NCBI GenBank assembly: GCA_002483285.1
Contig: DLHP01000029.1
Location: 62,001-126,000, forward strand
Reading direction: 5' to 3'
Origin: Flavobacterium sp. UBA7665
Lineage (GTDB): Bacteria; Bacteroidota; Bacteroidia; Flavobacteriales; Flavobacteriaceae
Length of the DNA stretch: 64,000 nt
Within the stretch, counting starts at the first letter, position 1, and every line of letters starts with the position of its first letter. The translations under genes were made by a program, and so were the position numbers. Below the pieces are notes generated by a model, which saw only the letters and a list, made by a program, of their open reading frames with translations, was not told where the DNA came from and did no database searches. Positions 8,449 through 17,174 of this stretch are shown here, piece after piece.

Positions 8449-10956
8449 ATGAAAAAACAATACCAAAAGATGAAAGCGACAGTCGCCAAACGCAAGTGGC
8501 CAAGATGGGTTCGGGTTGGCCTGCGGATCATTGGCGTCTTGGTTTTGCTCCAGTTTTTGGGCGGCCTGGGTGTGATTTGGTACGTCAATACCCACAAGCG
8601 CGAAATCCAACAGCTGGTGACGACAAAGCTCAACGAGAATCTCAACGGAAAGCTCAGCATACAAGATATGGAGCCCACGTTCCTCGAGAATTTTCCGCGC
8701 ATTTCACTGCATCTTAAAAACGTCACCATCCGCGATACCATGTTTTCTAGGCACCAAAAGACGCTACTCAAGGCGGGCGACTTTGATATTGCCGTCAATG
8801 CCTGGGCGTTCCTCAAAGGACGGGTTGAAGTGCATAAGATTGGTATCGGCAATGCCGAAGTCATCCTGTTTACCGACGCCAACGGTTACAGCAACAGCAA
8901 CGTTTTTAAAGCCAAAACCAATAAAAGAGGTGATAAGCCGGTGTATCCCGAACTCAAGAAGTTTGAACTCTACAATGTCAACGTGACGATAGACAACCAA
9001 CACAAACACAAGCTGTTTGTATTCGGGGTGCAAAAAATCGATGGCAAAATGAGCTCGGATAATGGTGGATGGAAAGCAAGTTTCTCGATGCAAACCTTGG
9101 TAAACAGCCTGGCATTCAGTACAAAAAAAGGCAGCTTCATCAAGCAAAAACAGGTGAAAGGCGATTTTGATGTTTCGTACACGCAGCGTGACAGCACCAT
9201 TGCGATTCTCCCCAACCGACTCGATATTGGCGGCGAAGATTTCAAGATCTCGGCCGAGTTCAAAACTACAAAAGCCAATACTACAGATTACGCCATCCAT
9301 ATCGTGAACGACAAAATCTTATGGCGCAATGCGTCTCACTTGCTAACGCCCAACATCTATTCGAGGCTTGACAAGTTCAATCTTAAAGAGCCGATTGCCG
9401 TACGTTGTGACATTTCTGGTAATTTCTATGTAGAAGGCGACCCGTTTATATACGTGAATGCCAAAATTAAAAACAACGAATTGACCACGCCCGGCGGAAT
9501 GGTTTCTGGCTGCAGCTTTACGGGAATCTTTACCAATAACAACAGTTCTGGGAACGGCTTTAACGATGCCAACTCGGCCGTGAAGTTTGAGGACTTCATG
9601 GGTGACTACGCGGGCATTCCGCTGCAGATCAAGCAGGCTGCAATCCTCAATCTCGAGCATCCCATTGCGGTAGGAAATTTTAAATCGGATTTTGAATTGC
9701 AGCAATTGGGAAATCTCGTAGACTCGAGCTTGATTAAGTTCGAGCGTGGAAACGCAAAAGTCAATCTCTATTTTGAAGCGGATATTGTAGACTACAAACT
9801 CACCAAACCCAAAGTGACGGGCACTGTTGAGGTCAAGAATGGGAGTGTGGAGTACATGCCAAGGAAACTCAAGTTTAGCAAAACGTCGGTGTTTCTGGAT
9901 TTTAAGAAAGAAGACCTGATTGTCAATAGTATCCATGTACAGAGCGGACGCAGCGAAATTGATATCCAGGGCGAAATTAGAAATTTCCTGAATGTATATT
10001 ATGCGTCGCCCGAGAAGGTGATGCTCAACTGGCGTGTCACAAGCAAACAAATCCACCTGGCCGAATTCCTGAAGTTCATCGGCAAACGATCGGCGGGCAA
10101 GCCCAGGAAAAAGAAGACGGCCACGGCCGATTTTACGGATGAGATCAATACACTTTTTGAAAAAAGCAGCGTGAAGATGCTGATGCGTGTTGACAAACTT
10201 TACTATAATAAATTTCTCGCGACGGGCGTTAAAGCCGATTTACTGCTTTCGGACGCTGGAATTGCCGTTAAAAACGGATCGCTACAAAACGCCAACGGCA
10301 ACATCGACTTCAATGCGGCATTGACCCAGCAGGGAAGAGTCAACAGCTATTGGGTCAATGCCGAGGTCAACCACGTGGACGTGAGCCGATTTTTTTATTC
10401 CTTTGATGACTTTGGGTTGCAATCGATGAATTCCAGCAACCTTAAAGGCAGCCTCTCAGCTACAGCCAGTCTTCGCGGGAAAATTTTTGAAAGCGGAAAA
10501 CTCGCGCCCAACACCGTTCTGGGGAATGTTTCCTTTCGACTAAAAGACGGCGCCTTACTCAATTTTGACCCAGTGCGGAAAATCGGGAAATTTGTGTTTC
10601 CCAGACGCGACATCAATACGATTTTGTTTGAGGACCTGGGAGGTTCATTTGCGATTTCGGGCGAGCGGGTAACCATCGAGCCCATGCAAATCAACTCGAG
10701 TGTACTCAATATGGATGTAGGCGGCGTTTATTCTTTTGGGAAAGGCACTAACATCAATATTAGCGTGCCGCTCAGGAATCCCAAAAGGGACGCCGATATT
10801 GAGGATGCCGAAGAGTTGTCGAGGCGCAGGGCGCGCGGATTGGTTGTTAGGTTGCAGGCAGTGGACGGTGAAGACGGAAAGGTCAAGATCAAACTCGTGA
10901 GTAAAAAAACGCAACTGCAAAGTGGCGAAAGCGAGACACCTTCTGTAAAAAAATAA
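8449..10956 (+). CDS. AsmA-like family membrane-anchored protein
   Basis: An 835-residue protein with one N-terminal transmembrane segment (about residues 20-42, IIGVLVLLQFLGGLGVIWYV) and a long periplasmic beta-rich region. The N-terminal region (NENLNGKLSIQDMEPTFLEN, then LHLKNVTIRDT) and the C-terminal GSLSATASLRG / VLGNVSFRLKDG segment match AsmA-type proteins of the TamB/YhdP/AsmA superfamily. These are thought to bridge the periplasm and move lipids between membranes. The function here is inferred from family only. It is divergent from the AraC-type gene. Confidence 0.8.
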   Translation: MKKQYQKMKATVAKRKWPRWVRVGLRIIGVLVLLQFLGGLGVIWYVNTHKREIQQLVTTKLNENLNGKLSIQDMEPTFLENFPRISLHLKNVTIRDTMFSRHQKTLLKAGDFDIAVNAWAFLKGRVEVHKIGIGNAEVILFTDANGYSNSNVFKAKTNKRGDKPVYPELKKFELYNVNVTIDNQHKHKLFVFGVQKIDGKMSSDNGGWKASFSMQTLVNSLAFSTKKGSFIKQKQVKGDFDVSYTQRDSTIAILPNRLDIGGEDFKISAEFKTTKANTTDYAIHIVNDKILWRNASHLLTPNIYSRLDKFNLKEPIAVRCDISGNFYVEGDPFIYVNAKIKNNELTTPGGMVSGCSFTGIFTNNNSSGNGFNDANSAVKFEDFMGDYAGIPLQIKQAAILNLEHPIAVGNFKSDFELQQLGNLVDSSLIKFERGNAKVNLYFEADIVDYKLTKPKVTGTVEVKNGSVEYMPRKLKFSKTSVFLDFKKEDLIVNSIHVQSGRSEIDIQGEIRNFLNVYYASPEKVMLNWRVTSKQIHLAEFLKFIGKRSAGKPRKKKTATADFTDEINTLFEKSSVKMLMRVDKLYYNKFLATGVKADLLLSDAGIAVKNGSLQNANGNIDFNAALTQQGRVNSYWVNAEVNHVDVSRFFYSFDDFGLQSMNSSNLKGSLSATASLRGKIFESGKLAPNTVLGNVSFRLKDGALLNFDPVRKIGKFVFPRRDINTILFEDLGGSFAISGERVTIEPMQINSSVLNMDVGGVYSFGKGTNINISVPLRNPKRDADIEDAEELSRRRARGLVVRLQAVDGEDGKVKIKLVSKKTQLQSGESETPSVKK

Positions 10957-10964
10957 TATCTTTG
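10957..10964 (+). promoter_or_regulatory. Bacteroidota -7 box for the SufS-like gene
   Basis: TATCTTTG, matching TAnnTTTG, directly after the AsmA-like stop and 45 bp before the next ATG. Confidence 0.5.
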
Positions 10965-11008
10965 GGGCCACACGAACCAAGTGATTAGACAAAGTAAACG
11001 CAAGCATC

Positions 11009-12502
11009 ATGATGACAACGGATAAGGCAACCTTACCAACGGCTTTGGAGCAATATTTCAAACAGTTCCGCGACCCGATTATTGGGATTGACCAGGAATT
11101 CACTTCTCCATTCGGCAAGCAGAAAATCGTTTATACCGATTGGACCGCTTCTGGCCGGTTGTATCGTCCGATTGAGGAAAAGCTCATGAACCAATTTGGT
11201 CCGTTCGTAGCCAACACCCACACAGAAACGACCGTATCGGGTACGGCGATGACTATGGCTTATCATGAGGCGCGTCACATTATCAAGCACCACGTCAATG
11301 CCAGTGCCGACGATGTGTTGATTACCGATGGTACCGGAATGACCGGCGTGGTGAATAAATTCCAACGGATTTTAGGACTTAAGATTCCGGAAAACCTCAA
11401 ACCCCATGCAAATATTCCGCAGGAAAACAAACCCGTGGTGTTCATTTCGCACATGGAACACCATTCCAACCAAACCTCGTGGCTGGAAACCATTGCAGAC
11501 GTAGTGGTGGTCCCCGCTTGTGAGAAAGGACTTTTCTGCCTCGACAATTTCAAGGAACTGTTGCAAAAGTACAACGACCGACCCATCAAAATTGCGTCGA
11601 TTACCTCATGCTCTAACGTGACGGGAATCAAGACGCCTTACCATGAAGTGGCCAAACTCATGCACCAGAACAATGGGCTTTGTTTTGTGGATTTTGCTTG
11701 TTCTGGGCCGTATGTGAAGATCGATATGCATCCGTCAGATCCAGAAAGTTACCTGGATGCGATTTTCTTTTCACCGCACAAATTCCTCGGTGGTCCCGGA
11801 ACTTCGGGCGTTTTGGTCTTCAATAAAAAACTATATAACAATATGATTCCCGATAATCCGGGCGGCGGGACTGTAGCCTGGACGAATCCTTGGGGCGAGC
11901 ACAAGTTCGTCGACAATATTGAGGATCGCGAAGATGGTGGCACGCCGGGTTTTTTACAGGTCATTAAAACCGCGTTGGCTATCAAACTCAAGGAACAAAT
12001 GGGCATTGCCAACATCCTGGAACGCGAACATGAACTCGTGGATTTTGTATTTGCCGAACTTGGGGCCGTTGCCAACATCAATATCCTTGCGGGGCAACAC
12101 AGAGATCGTTTGGGTGTGATTTCTTTCTATATCGATGATTTGCACTTCAATTTGGGCGTAAAATTACTCAACGACCGATTTGGCATACAGACGCGCGGCG
12201 GATGCAGTTGTGCCGGTACTTACGGGCATTATTTGCTCAATGTCGATCCCGAAAAATCACACAATTTGACGTGCCAGATTGACTCGGGTGATTTGATTCA
12301 AAAGCCGGGTTGGATTAGGATGTCTATCCACCCAACAACCACCAATGCTGAAATACGATATGTTTGTGACAGCATCAAATCATTGGCGGCCAACCATGAA
12401 GTTTGGGCCAAGGATTACCATTACAACAAAGCATCGAATGAGTTTGTACACAAAGATGCGCAGCCTTTAGAACAGGAAATGGTAGACCGTTGGTTCTCGT
12501 AA
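11009..12502 (+). CDS. Class V aminotransferase-fold PLP enzyme (cysteine desulfurase-like)
   Basis: A 497-residue fold-type I PLP enzyme, longer than SufS/IscS (about 400). The PLP-binding lysine is K258 in FFSPHKFLGG. The pocket includes THTETT, SHMEHHSN and the Asp of FVDFA. Residues 396-403 read RGGCSCAG, and Cys399 or Cys401 could be the desulfurase-type nucleophile. It is not next to suf genes, so a housekeeping Fe-S role is not supported by context. Specificity is open: cysteine desulfurase, selenocysteine lyase or a related lyase. Confidence 0.8.
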   Translation: MMTTDKATLPTALEQYFKQFRDPIIGIDQEFTSPFGKQKIVYTDWTASGRLYRPIEEKLMNQFGPFVANTHTETTVSGTAMTMAYHEARHIIKHHVNASADDVLITDGTGMTGVVNKFQRILGLKIPENLKPHANIPQENKPVVFISHMEHHSNQTSWLETIADVVVVPACEKGLFCLDNFKELLQKYNDRPIKIASITSCSNVTGIKTPYHEVAKLMHQNNGLCFVDFACSGPYVKIDMHPSDPESYLDAIFFSPHKFLGGPGTSGVLVFNKKLYNNMIPDNPGGGTVAWTNPWGEHKFVDNIEDREDGGTPGFLQVIKTALAIKLKEQMGIANILEREHELVDFVFAELGAVANINILAGQHRDRLGVISFYIDDLHFNLGVKLLNDRFGIQTRGGCSCAGTYGHYLLNVDPEKSHNLTCQIDSGDLIQKPGWIRMSIHPTTTNAEIRYVCDSIKSLAANHEVWAKDYHYNKASNEFVHKDAQPLEQEMVDRWFS

Positions 12503-12503
12503 A

Positions 12504-13373
12504 CTAACGCTTGTGTTTCCAGCGTTTGTGCGTCCAGAGGTAGAATTCGGGCGCTTCGTGGATTTGCTGCTCGACCATTTTGAGGAAGGCGTCGGTGATT
12601 TCGTAATCGGGGATGGAGGGCACATTTTCGTAGACGTGCTCAAAACTCGCTTCGTAATATCCCCTTTTTACTTTTTTTACCTTTAGGAATAAGACGTTCA
12701 TGTCGTATTTCTTGGAGAGCATTTCTGCTCCGGTGTGTACCGGGACTTCAATTCCCATAAATTTTTGCCAATGAAAAACCGAGGATATTTTGGGTGATTG
12801 GTCACTTGCAAAACCATACAATCCCAAGATATTATTTTTGGCATTCTCCTTAATGACCGGAATGGTTTCTTTAGTGGTGATTAAATTGGCCTTGAATTTT
12901 GAGCGGATGTCGCGGATGAGCTTGTCGAAATACTTGTTGGCGATTCTTTTGTAGATGGCAAAACCTTCATAGGTGATGCGGTTGTTCATTGAAATTACCC
13001 ATTCATAACTGGCGTAGTGCGCGCACATGATGGCGATGCTTTTTTGCTTTTTTTCGAGGTTTTGGTAGACTTCAAAATTGGTAAACTGAAAGCGTCGGTT
13101 CATCTCTGTTTCTGAAATTGACATGGTTTTGATCATTTCGAGGAACATGTCGCACATATGCCTGAACGATTTCTTTTCAATAGACAAACGCTGCTTGTCT
13201 GATAAATGTGGCAACGCCAACCTGAGGTTTTCACGCACTGTTTTTTTGCGGTAACCAATCACGTAGTAAGTAAGCACGTATACAAAGTCGGAGAATATAT
13301 ACAGTAAGCGGAAAGGTAAAATCGAGATCACCCAAAGCAACGGATAGGCAAAAAGATAAGCGAGTAACTGCAT
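12504..13373 (-). CDS. Lysophospholipid / lipid A acyltransferase family (HtrB/LpxL-like)
   Basis: A 289-residue protein with an N-terminal membrane segment (LLAYLFAYPLLWVISILPF). An acyltransferase core carries the CAHYASYEW segment, the family H(x4)D/E-type catalytic site, plus YGFASDQSPK and the VPVHTGAEMLSK region. Proteins like this add secondary acyl chains to lipid A in Bacteroidota, or acylate other membrane lipids. The upstream extension to 13646 overlaps the divergent rhomboid gene and was rejected. The stop is 1 bp from the convergent PLP-enzyme stop. Confidence 0.85.
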   Translation of the reverse strand: MQLLAYLFAYPLLWVISILPFRLLYIFSDFVYVLTYYVIGYRKKTVRENLRLALPHLSDKQRLSIEKKSFRHMCDMFLEMIKTMSISETEMNRRFQFTNFEVYQNLEKKQKSIAIMCAHYASYEWVISMNNRITYEGFAIYKRIANKYFDKLIRDIRSKFKANLITTKETIPVIKENAKNNILGLYGFASDQSPKISSVFHWQKFMGIEVPVHTGAEMLSKKYDMNVLFLKVKKVKRGYYEASFEHVYENVPSIPDYEITDAFLKMVEQQIHEAPEFYLWTHKRWKHKR

Positions 13374-13388
13374 CCAATTAAATTTTGA

Positions 13389-13396
13389 CAAAGATA
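13389..13396 (-). promoter_or_regulatory. Bacteroidota -7 box for the acyltransferase
   Basis: TATCTTTG on the minus strand, 16 bp before the ATG at 13373. This spacing also supports that start. Confidence 0.55.
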
Positions 13397-13478
13397 CATT
13401 TAAATGCCTATTTTGTTGTTTTACTTTAACAAAAGCTAAGGAAGTAATTTCTATTTTTACAGAATCAATCCAGCGCCC

Positions 13479-14120
13479 ATGAATGTATTCCTTATTGCCA
13501 TTATTGCTGCCAACATCCTGATCAGTTTTAAGGGGTTCAACGACCTGTTCTTTTTTAGGAAGTATGAATTTCACATTGGGAGCATCCGCGCAGGCGAGCA
13601 AATCCGTATGGTATCGTCGGGTTTCCTGCATGTCGATATTGGCCATCTTTTCTTTAATATGTTTACGTTGTATATGTTTGCGCCCGTGGTGACCAACTAC
13701 CTCGACAATTTCTCGTTCGTGCTGATATATGCCGGCAGCCTCATCTTTGGGAGTTTACTCACTTTGCTTTTCCATAAGGATGATTATAGTTACAGGGCGG
13801 TGGGCGCATCGGGTGCGGTGACCGGTATATTGTATTCGGCCATACTGCTGCAGCCCGACATGAGTTTGTATTTGTTTTTTATCCCAATCCCTATTCCAGC
13901 CTATATTTTTGGAATCGGTTATCTGTTGTATTCTATTTACGGCATGAAAGCCAAAAGCGACAATATTGGCCACACCGCCCATTTTGGTGGCGCGATTGGC
14001 GGTTATGTGATTACAATATTGAAAGAGCCACAAATGCTCACCGACAACACGTTCATGGTCATTACATTGGCCATCCCAATCGTTATTTTATTTGTCATGG
14101 CCAAAATGGGCAAGCTATAA
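13479..14120 (+). CDS. Rhomboid family intramembrane serine protease
   Basis: A 213-residue polytopic membrane protein. It has the rhomboid signature HVDIGHLFFNMF (GHxxxN, oxyanion side), the catalytic Ser111 in VGASGAVTG, and the catalytic His168 in GHTAHFGG. The six-segment layout is the compact bacterial form. It cleaves transmembrane substrates within the bilayer. The substrate is unknown. It is followed by the SIMPL gene 50 bp downstream. Confidence 0.9.
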   Translation: MNVFLIAIIAANILISFKGFNDLFFFRKYEFHIGSIRAGEQIRMVSSGFLHVDIGHLFFNMFTLYMFAPVVTNYLDNFSFVLIYAGSLIFGSLLTLLFHKDDYSYRAVGASGAVTGILYSAILLQPDMSLYLFFIPIPIPAYIFGIGYLLYSIYGMKAKSDNIGHTAHFGGAIGGYVITILKEPQMLTDNTFMVITLAIPIVILFVMAKMGKL

Positions 14121-14170
14121 TGGCACAACATTTGCCCAGCGGCAAGCCAATCAATTAAAACACTTATCTC

Positions 14171-14860
14171 ATGAAAAAGACTGCCTTAATCCTGTTTACC
14201 ATGTTTTCGGTACTTATGCAAGCCCAGGAAATCAAACCCATCCCAACGGTTAACGTAGCTGGCGAAGGGAAAATCAAAATCGTACCGGATCAGGTTGCCA
14301 TTACCATCGGAGTGGAATCCAAAGGAAACAATTCGGCCGAGGTTAAAAAAGAAAACGACACCAAAATCGACGCGGTGCTCAAGTCAATCAAAAAGTTTGC
14401 AATCGCCAAGGAAGACTTCCAGACTGCGCGTGTAGCACTCTATCCAAATTACGATTACGAGAAAAAGAAACAGACGTACACCGCCAGCCAAACTGTTGAG
14501 ATTTTGTTGCGCGACCTGTCTAAATACGATGCCTTGATGTCAGAATTGACGACAACCGGCGTTAACCGAATCGACAATGTAGTGTTCAAGTCGTCCCAAT
14601 TCAAACAATTGCAATCAGAAGCCCGAAAATTAGCGGTAAAGGATGCCAAAACCAAGGCCGAAGATTTCGCAGCAGGGCTTGGGCAGAAGATAGGCAAAGC
14701 GGTATCTATATCAGACAATTCACAAGGATACGAACCGCCACGTCCGGTCATGTATAAAACAATGGCGATGGCGGCCGATGGTGCTGCCGAACGCGAGACG
14801 CTAGCGCCCGGAGAACTCGAAGTAGTAGTCAATGTCAATGTAAGTTTTATTTTAGACTAG
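14171..14860 (+). CDS. SIMPL-domain protein (DUF541)
   Basis: A 229-residue secreted or periplasmic protein with a signal peptide (MKKTALILFTMFSVLMQAQ). The DUF541/SIMPL domain is recognisable from VAGEGKIKIVPDQVAITIGV, KIDAVLKSIKKFAI and the C-terminal APGELEVVVNVNVSF. Members form oligomeric periplasmic or outer-membrane associated assemblies. The function is not well defined. A terminator follows directly. Confidence 0.88.
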   Translation: MKKTALILFTMFSVLMQAQEIKPIPTVNVAGEGKIKIVPDQVAITIGVESKGNNSAEVKKENDTKIDAVLKSIKKFAIAKEDFQTARVALYPNYDYEKKKQTYTASQTVEILLRDLSKYDALMSELTTTGVNRIDNVVFKSSQFKQLQSEARKLAVKDAKTKAEDFAAGLGQKIGKAVSISDNSQGYEPPRPVMYKTMAMAADGAAERETLAPGELEVVVNVNVSFILD

Positions 14861-14881
14861 TTTACCACCATGAAAACATAG

Positions 14882-14911
14882 AAAGCCCCAGAGTTGGGGC
14901 TTTTTTATTTT
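14882..14911 (+). terminator. Intrinsic terminator after the SIMPL gene
   Basis: AAAGCCCCA-GAG-TTGGGGCTTT hairpin followed by a T-run, 22 bp after the stop. Confidence 0.88.
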
Positions 14912-15108
14912 TTTCCTATCCGGTTTTATATTGAAAAATGTATTACTTTTACACCAGAATTCTACCCTTTTTAAGGCGCTAATACATCCTTTAAATCCCC
15001 CTTTCTGTTTTGGTCTTTCGAATGCGGCTTTGGTCTGCAACGATGACTTTTTCGGATTTTAGAAAATTCCGGCAGCTTTTGCCGTACGTATTAACGCAAA
15101 CAAAAATT

Positions 15109-15492
15109 ATGACTAAAAAGTACTTATTGCTTATTGATGACGATCCAGATGAATTCGATTTCTTTCTCGACGCCATTAATAAAATCCCCGGGCTATTCGA
15201 TTGCAGCTACGCGGTGAGTGCTTCGGCTGCATTGGATTTACTTGACGAATTAACGCCTGATTTTATCTTCATCGATATGAATATGCCCAAGATCAACGGT
15301 CTGGAGTGCATCATGTTGCTCAATGAAACCAAAAAGGCGCTGGGCGTACCCTTGTTTGTGTATAGCACTTCGGGCGATCCGCTAATGCAGCAAAAAGCCG
15401 TCAGCCTTGGCGCGGCAGGTTGCTACAAGAAATCAGGCAACCCCAACGCACTCGTAGACATATTGAAAGAATTGTATTCAAAACATTCCTAG
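15109..15492 (+). CDS. Single-domain response regulator
   Basis: A 127-residue CheY-like receiver with no output domain. The acidic pocket is IDDDPDEF (D10-D12), the phospho-acceptor is D56 in FIFIDMNMP, the conserved Ser/Thr is in VYSTSGD and the Lys in CYKKSGN. The start at 15109 gives a canonical receiver. The open frame upstream to 15010 is not protein-like. Its stop codon overlaps that of the convergent kinase-like gene. The two may function together, but only proximity supports this. Confidence 0.88.
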   Translation: MTKKYLLLIDDDPDEFDFFLDAINKIPGLFDCSYAVSASAALDLLDELTPDFIFIDMNMPKINGLECIMLLNETKKALGVPLFVYSTSGDPLMQQKAVSLGAAGCYKKSGNPNALVDILKELYSKHS

Positions 15493-16637
15493 CCCACAGG
15501 AAAGAAGCAGCAAAACGCCGAGCCTTTTCCTGGCTCGCTTTCTACGGCCATTGTCCCGCCGTGCAGGGTCATTATTTTTTTACAGATGGCGAGCCCTATT
15601 CCCGATCCTTTGTATTTTTTGTCGTGGATGCGGTAAAACATCTCAAAGATTTTATCGGCTTCTTCCTGTTCAAACCCAATTCCATTGTCTATAAACGAAA
15701 TCTGGTGCATTTCATGGTCGGTATTGCGTTCCTTGGTGAGGTGGTAGGTAACCTTGATTTCGCAAGGCCTATCAGGACTCCTAAATTTTAAAGCATTGTC
15801 AAGGAGGTGGAAAAAAAGCAGGTCGATCAAAAATGGATAACCGTTTACAACCGGCAGGCTTTCCTTTTCAAAAGTGATTTCGGGCTGGTGCATTTTTTCA
15901 TCGAGCTCTTTAGAAACGTCGGCCAACACCGTATTGAGGTCTACCGGTACAATGTTGTTGCCCAGCACCTGTATGTTTGAAAAAGCAACAATATCGTCTG
16001 TAAGCAATTTCATTTTTTGTATCGCCGTCTGCGCTTTCCTGAGGTTGGCACGCCCAGTATTGCTAAAGTTGCGTGCGTCATGGCTGATGATGTATTCAAG
16101 GTTCGTGTAGAGCGTCTTGAGCGTGTCCTTATAGTCAAAAGCCGCGATAGAGGTGAACGTCTTGAGTTCATTGTTGAGCGATTGCAATTCCCTGTTTTTG
16201 GTTTTGAGCGATTTGTTGAGCGAACTGATTTTTTGCTCTGCCTTTTTGGCGTCAGTGTTTTCAATTGAGGTCAACACCACGCCATCATTGAATTTTCTCG
16301 CCGTATATCGGGTTTGCTTCACGCTGTCTTCTAACTGATCATCCCAGTCGTCGTTGGTAAACTCTTCAGAACGTCCGGTGTCTATGACCCTGAGCAAAGG
16401 GTCGAACATAGGATGCGAGGGCGCTATGTGATTGGCCAAAGGTGTTTTGGCCGGATGCAAATCGGCTACGAGGTTGCGATACGTGAAATCGAACCCAATA
16501 ACCGTATCGTCGTGGTTGCGAACGGCTTTCAAAAAAGCAATACCAATCGGCATCGCATTGACCATCGCGCGAAAAATATCGTTGTCTAAAACTTGTTGCA
16601 GCTCATCAGAGCTGAATGATGAAAAATCGAAACTCAT
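15489..16637 (-). CDS. PAS-histidine kinase-like ATPase lacking the H-box His
   Basis: A 382-residue soluble protein with no membrane segment. It has an N-terminal PAS-like domain (about 15-130), a coiled coil (131-160), a dimerisation-helix region (160-215) and a HATPase_c domain. In the last, the N box is HLLDNALKF, the G1 box DNGIGF and the G2 box GSGIGLAICKKI. At the position where related kinases have ASHDLxEPL, this protein has AAFDYKDTL, so Phe167 replaces the phospho-accepting His. ATP binding looks intact. It may be a pseudokinase, phosphatase or scaffold. Its stop overlaps the stop of the receiver gene. Confidence 0.85.
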   Translation of the reverse strand: MSFDFSSFSSDELQQVLDNDIFRAMVNAMPIGIAFLKAVRNHDDTVIGFDFTYRNLVADLHPAKTPLANHIAPSHPMFDPLLRVIDTGRSEEFTNDDWDDQLEDSVKQTRYTARKFNDGVVLTSIENTDAKKAEQKISSLNKSLKTKNRELQSLNNELKTFTSIAAFDYKDTLKTLYTNLEYIISHDARNFSNTGRANLRKAQTAIQKMKLLTDDIVAFSNIQVLGNNIVPVDLNTVLADVSKELDEKMHQPEITFEKESLPVVNGYPFLIDLLFFHLLDNALKFRSPDRPCEIKVTYHLTKERNTDHEMHQISFIDNGIGFEQEEADKIFEMFYRIHDKKYKGSGIGLAICKKIMTLHGGTMAVESEPGKGSAFCCFFPVG

Positions 16638-17126
16638 AAGATAGCCCGCATGTTTTTTGGAACATACTTACAGCCTTATCAGCTAAACATTTTATAGAAA
16701 AGAGTATAGTGGATAATAGATACGCCAGGTGGTGAAGTATCGGCCGAAGTATGTATTATCCTGCTTGTTTGCGGTGAACAAATATAATATAATTAACATT
16801 TAACTGGCAAGCATAATACATTATTTTGATGTGCCCGAATCAAATTTTCAGGGCTTAACCTAAGACACGGTTTTTGAGGATTTTGGAGCCTTGGTAAAGT
16901 GTCTCGGTAACTCAATTGCTATAATTTTTTTTCATTCGCTAGATTGTTAGTGGGCGAAATCTGCCTTTGATCATACAAATGTCGTATTGCAAAGATGCAA
17001 ACACTAACCGCCGTATCTTTTACACTATTCAACGAAACTCTTTCAGAATCCGCAATTTTAGCGAAATTTTGGTAAGGGAACTTCTTCAAAATGGCATACA
17101 CCTTTGATTCGTCGGGTGATTTTAAC
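16638..17126. other. Intergenic region with a possible gene remnant
   Basis: A gap of about 490 bp. The part from 16638 to 16918 shows nothing recognisable. The rest holds the rhodanese-like remnant described separately. Confidence 0.5.
16919..17117 (-). pseudogene. Possible decayed rhodanese C-terminal fragment
   Basis: The minus-strand frame contains YAILKKF, a central N and I, and NSVKDTAVSV. This lines up with the C-terminus of the MBL-rhodanese protein encoded at 21740-23152 (GSILKSR, NLINI, NGIKNTAVSV). At DNA level the NTAVSV segment is also very close (CTAACCGCmGTATyTTT on the plus strand). The frame has no plausible start: its only start candidate lies in the CotH terminator. There is no upstream rhodanese core or active-site Cys, so I read it as a remnant rather than a gene. 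Confidence 0.35.
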
Positions 17127-17159
17127 AAAAAAAAGCCCCGTAAATACACGGGGCTTTTC
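17127..17159 (-). terminator. Intrinsic terminator of the CotH gene
   Basis: Minus strand AAAGCCCCGTGTATTTACGGGGCTTT with a T-run, 15 bp after the stop. It is symmetric and could act in both directions. Confidence 0.88.
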
Positions 17160-17174
17160 TCAAAAAATAGCAGC

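Noticed and set aside
8335..8664. N-terminal extension of the small AraC-type regulator
   Set aside because: It overlaps the divergent AsmA-like gene and does not resemble an AraC sensor domain.
9343..10056. A 237-codon minus-strand ORF opposite the AsmA-like gene
   Set aside because: Shadow frame of a clear coding region.
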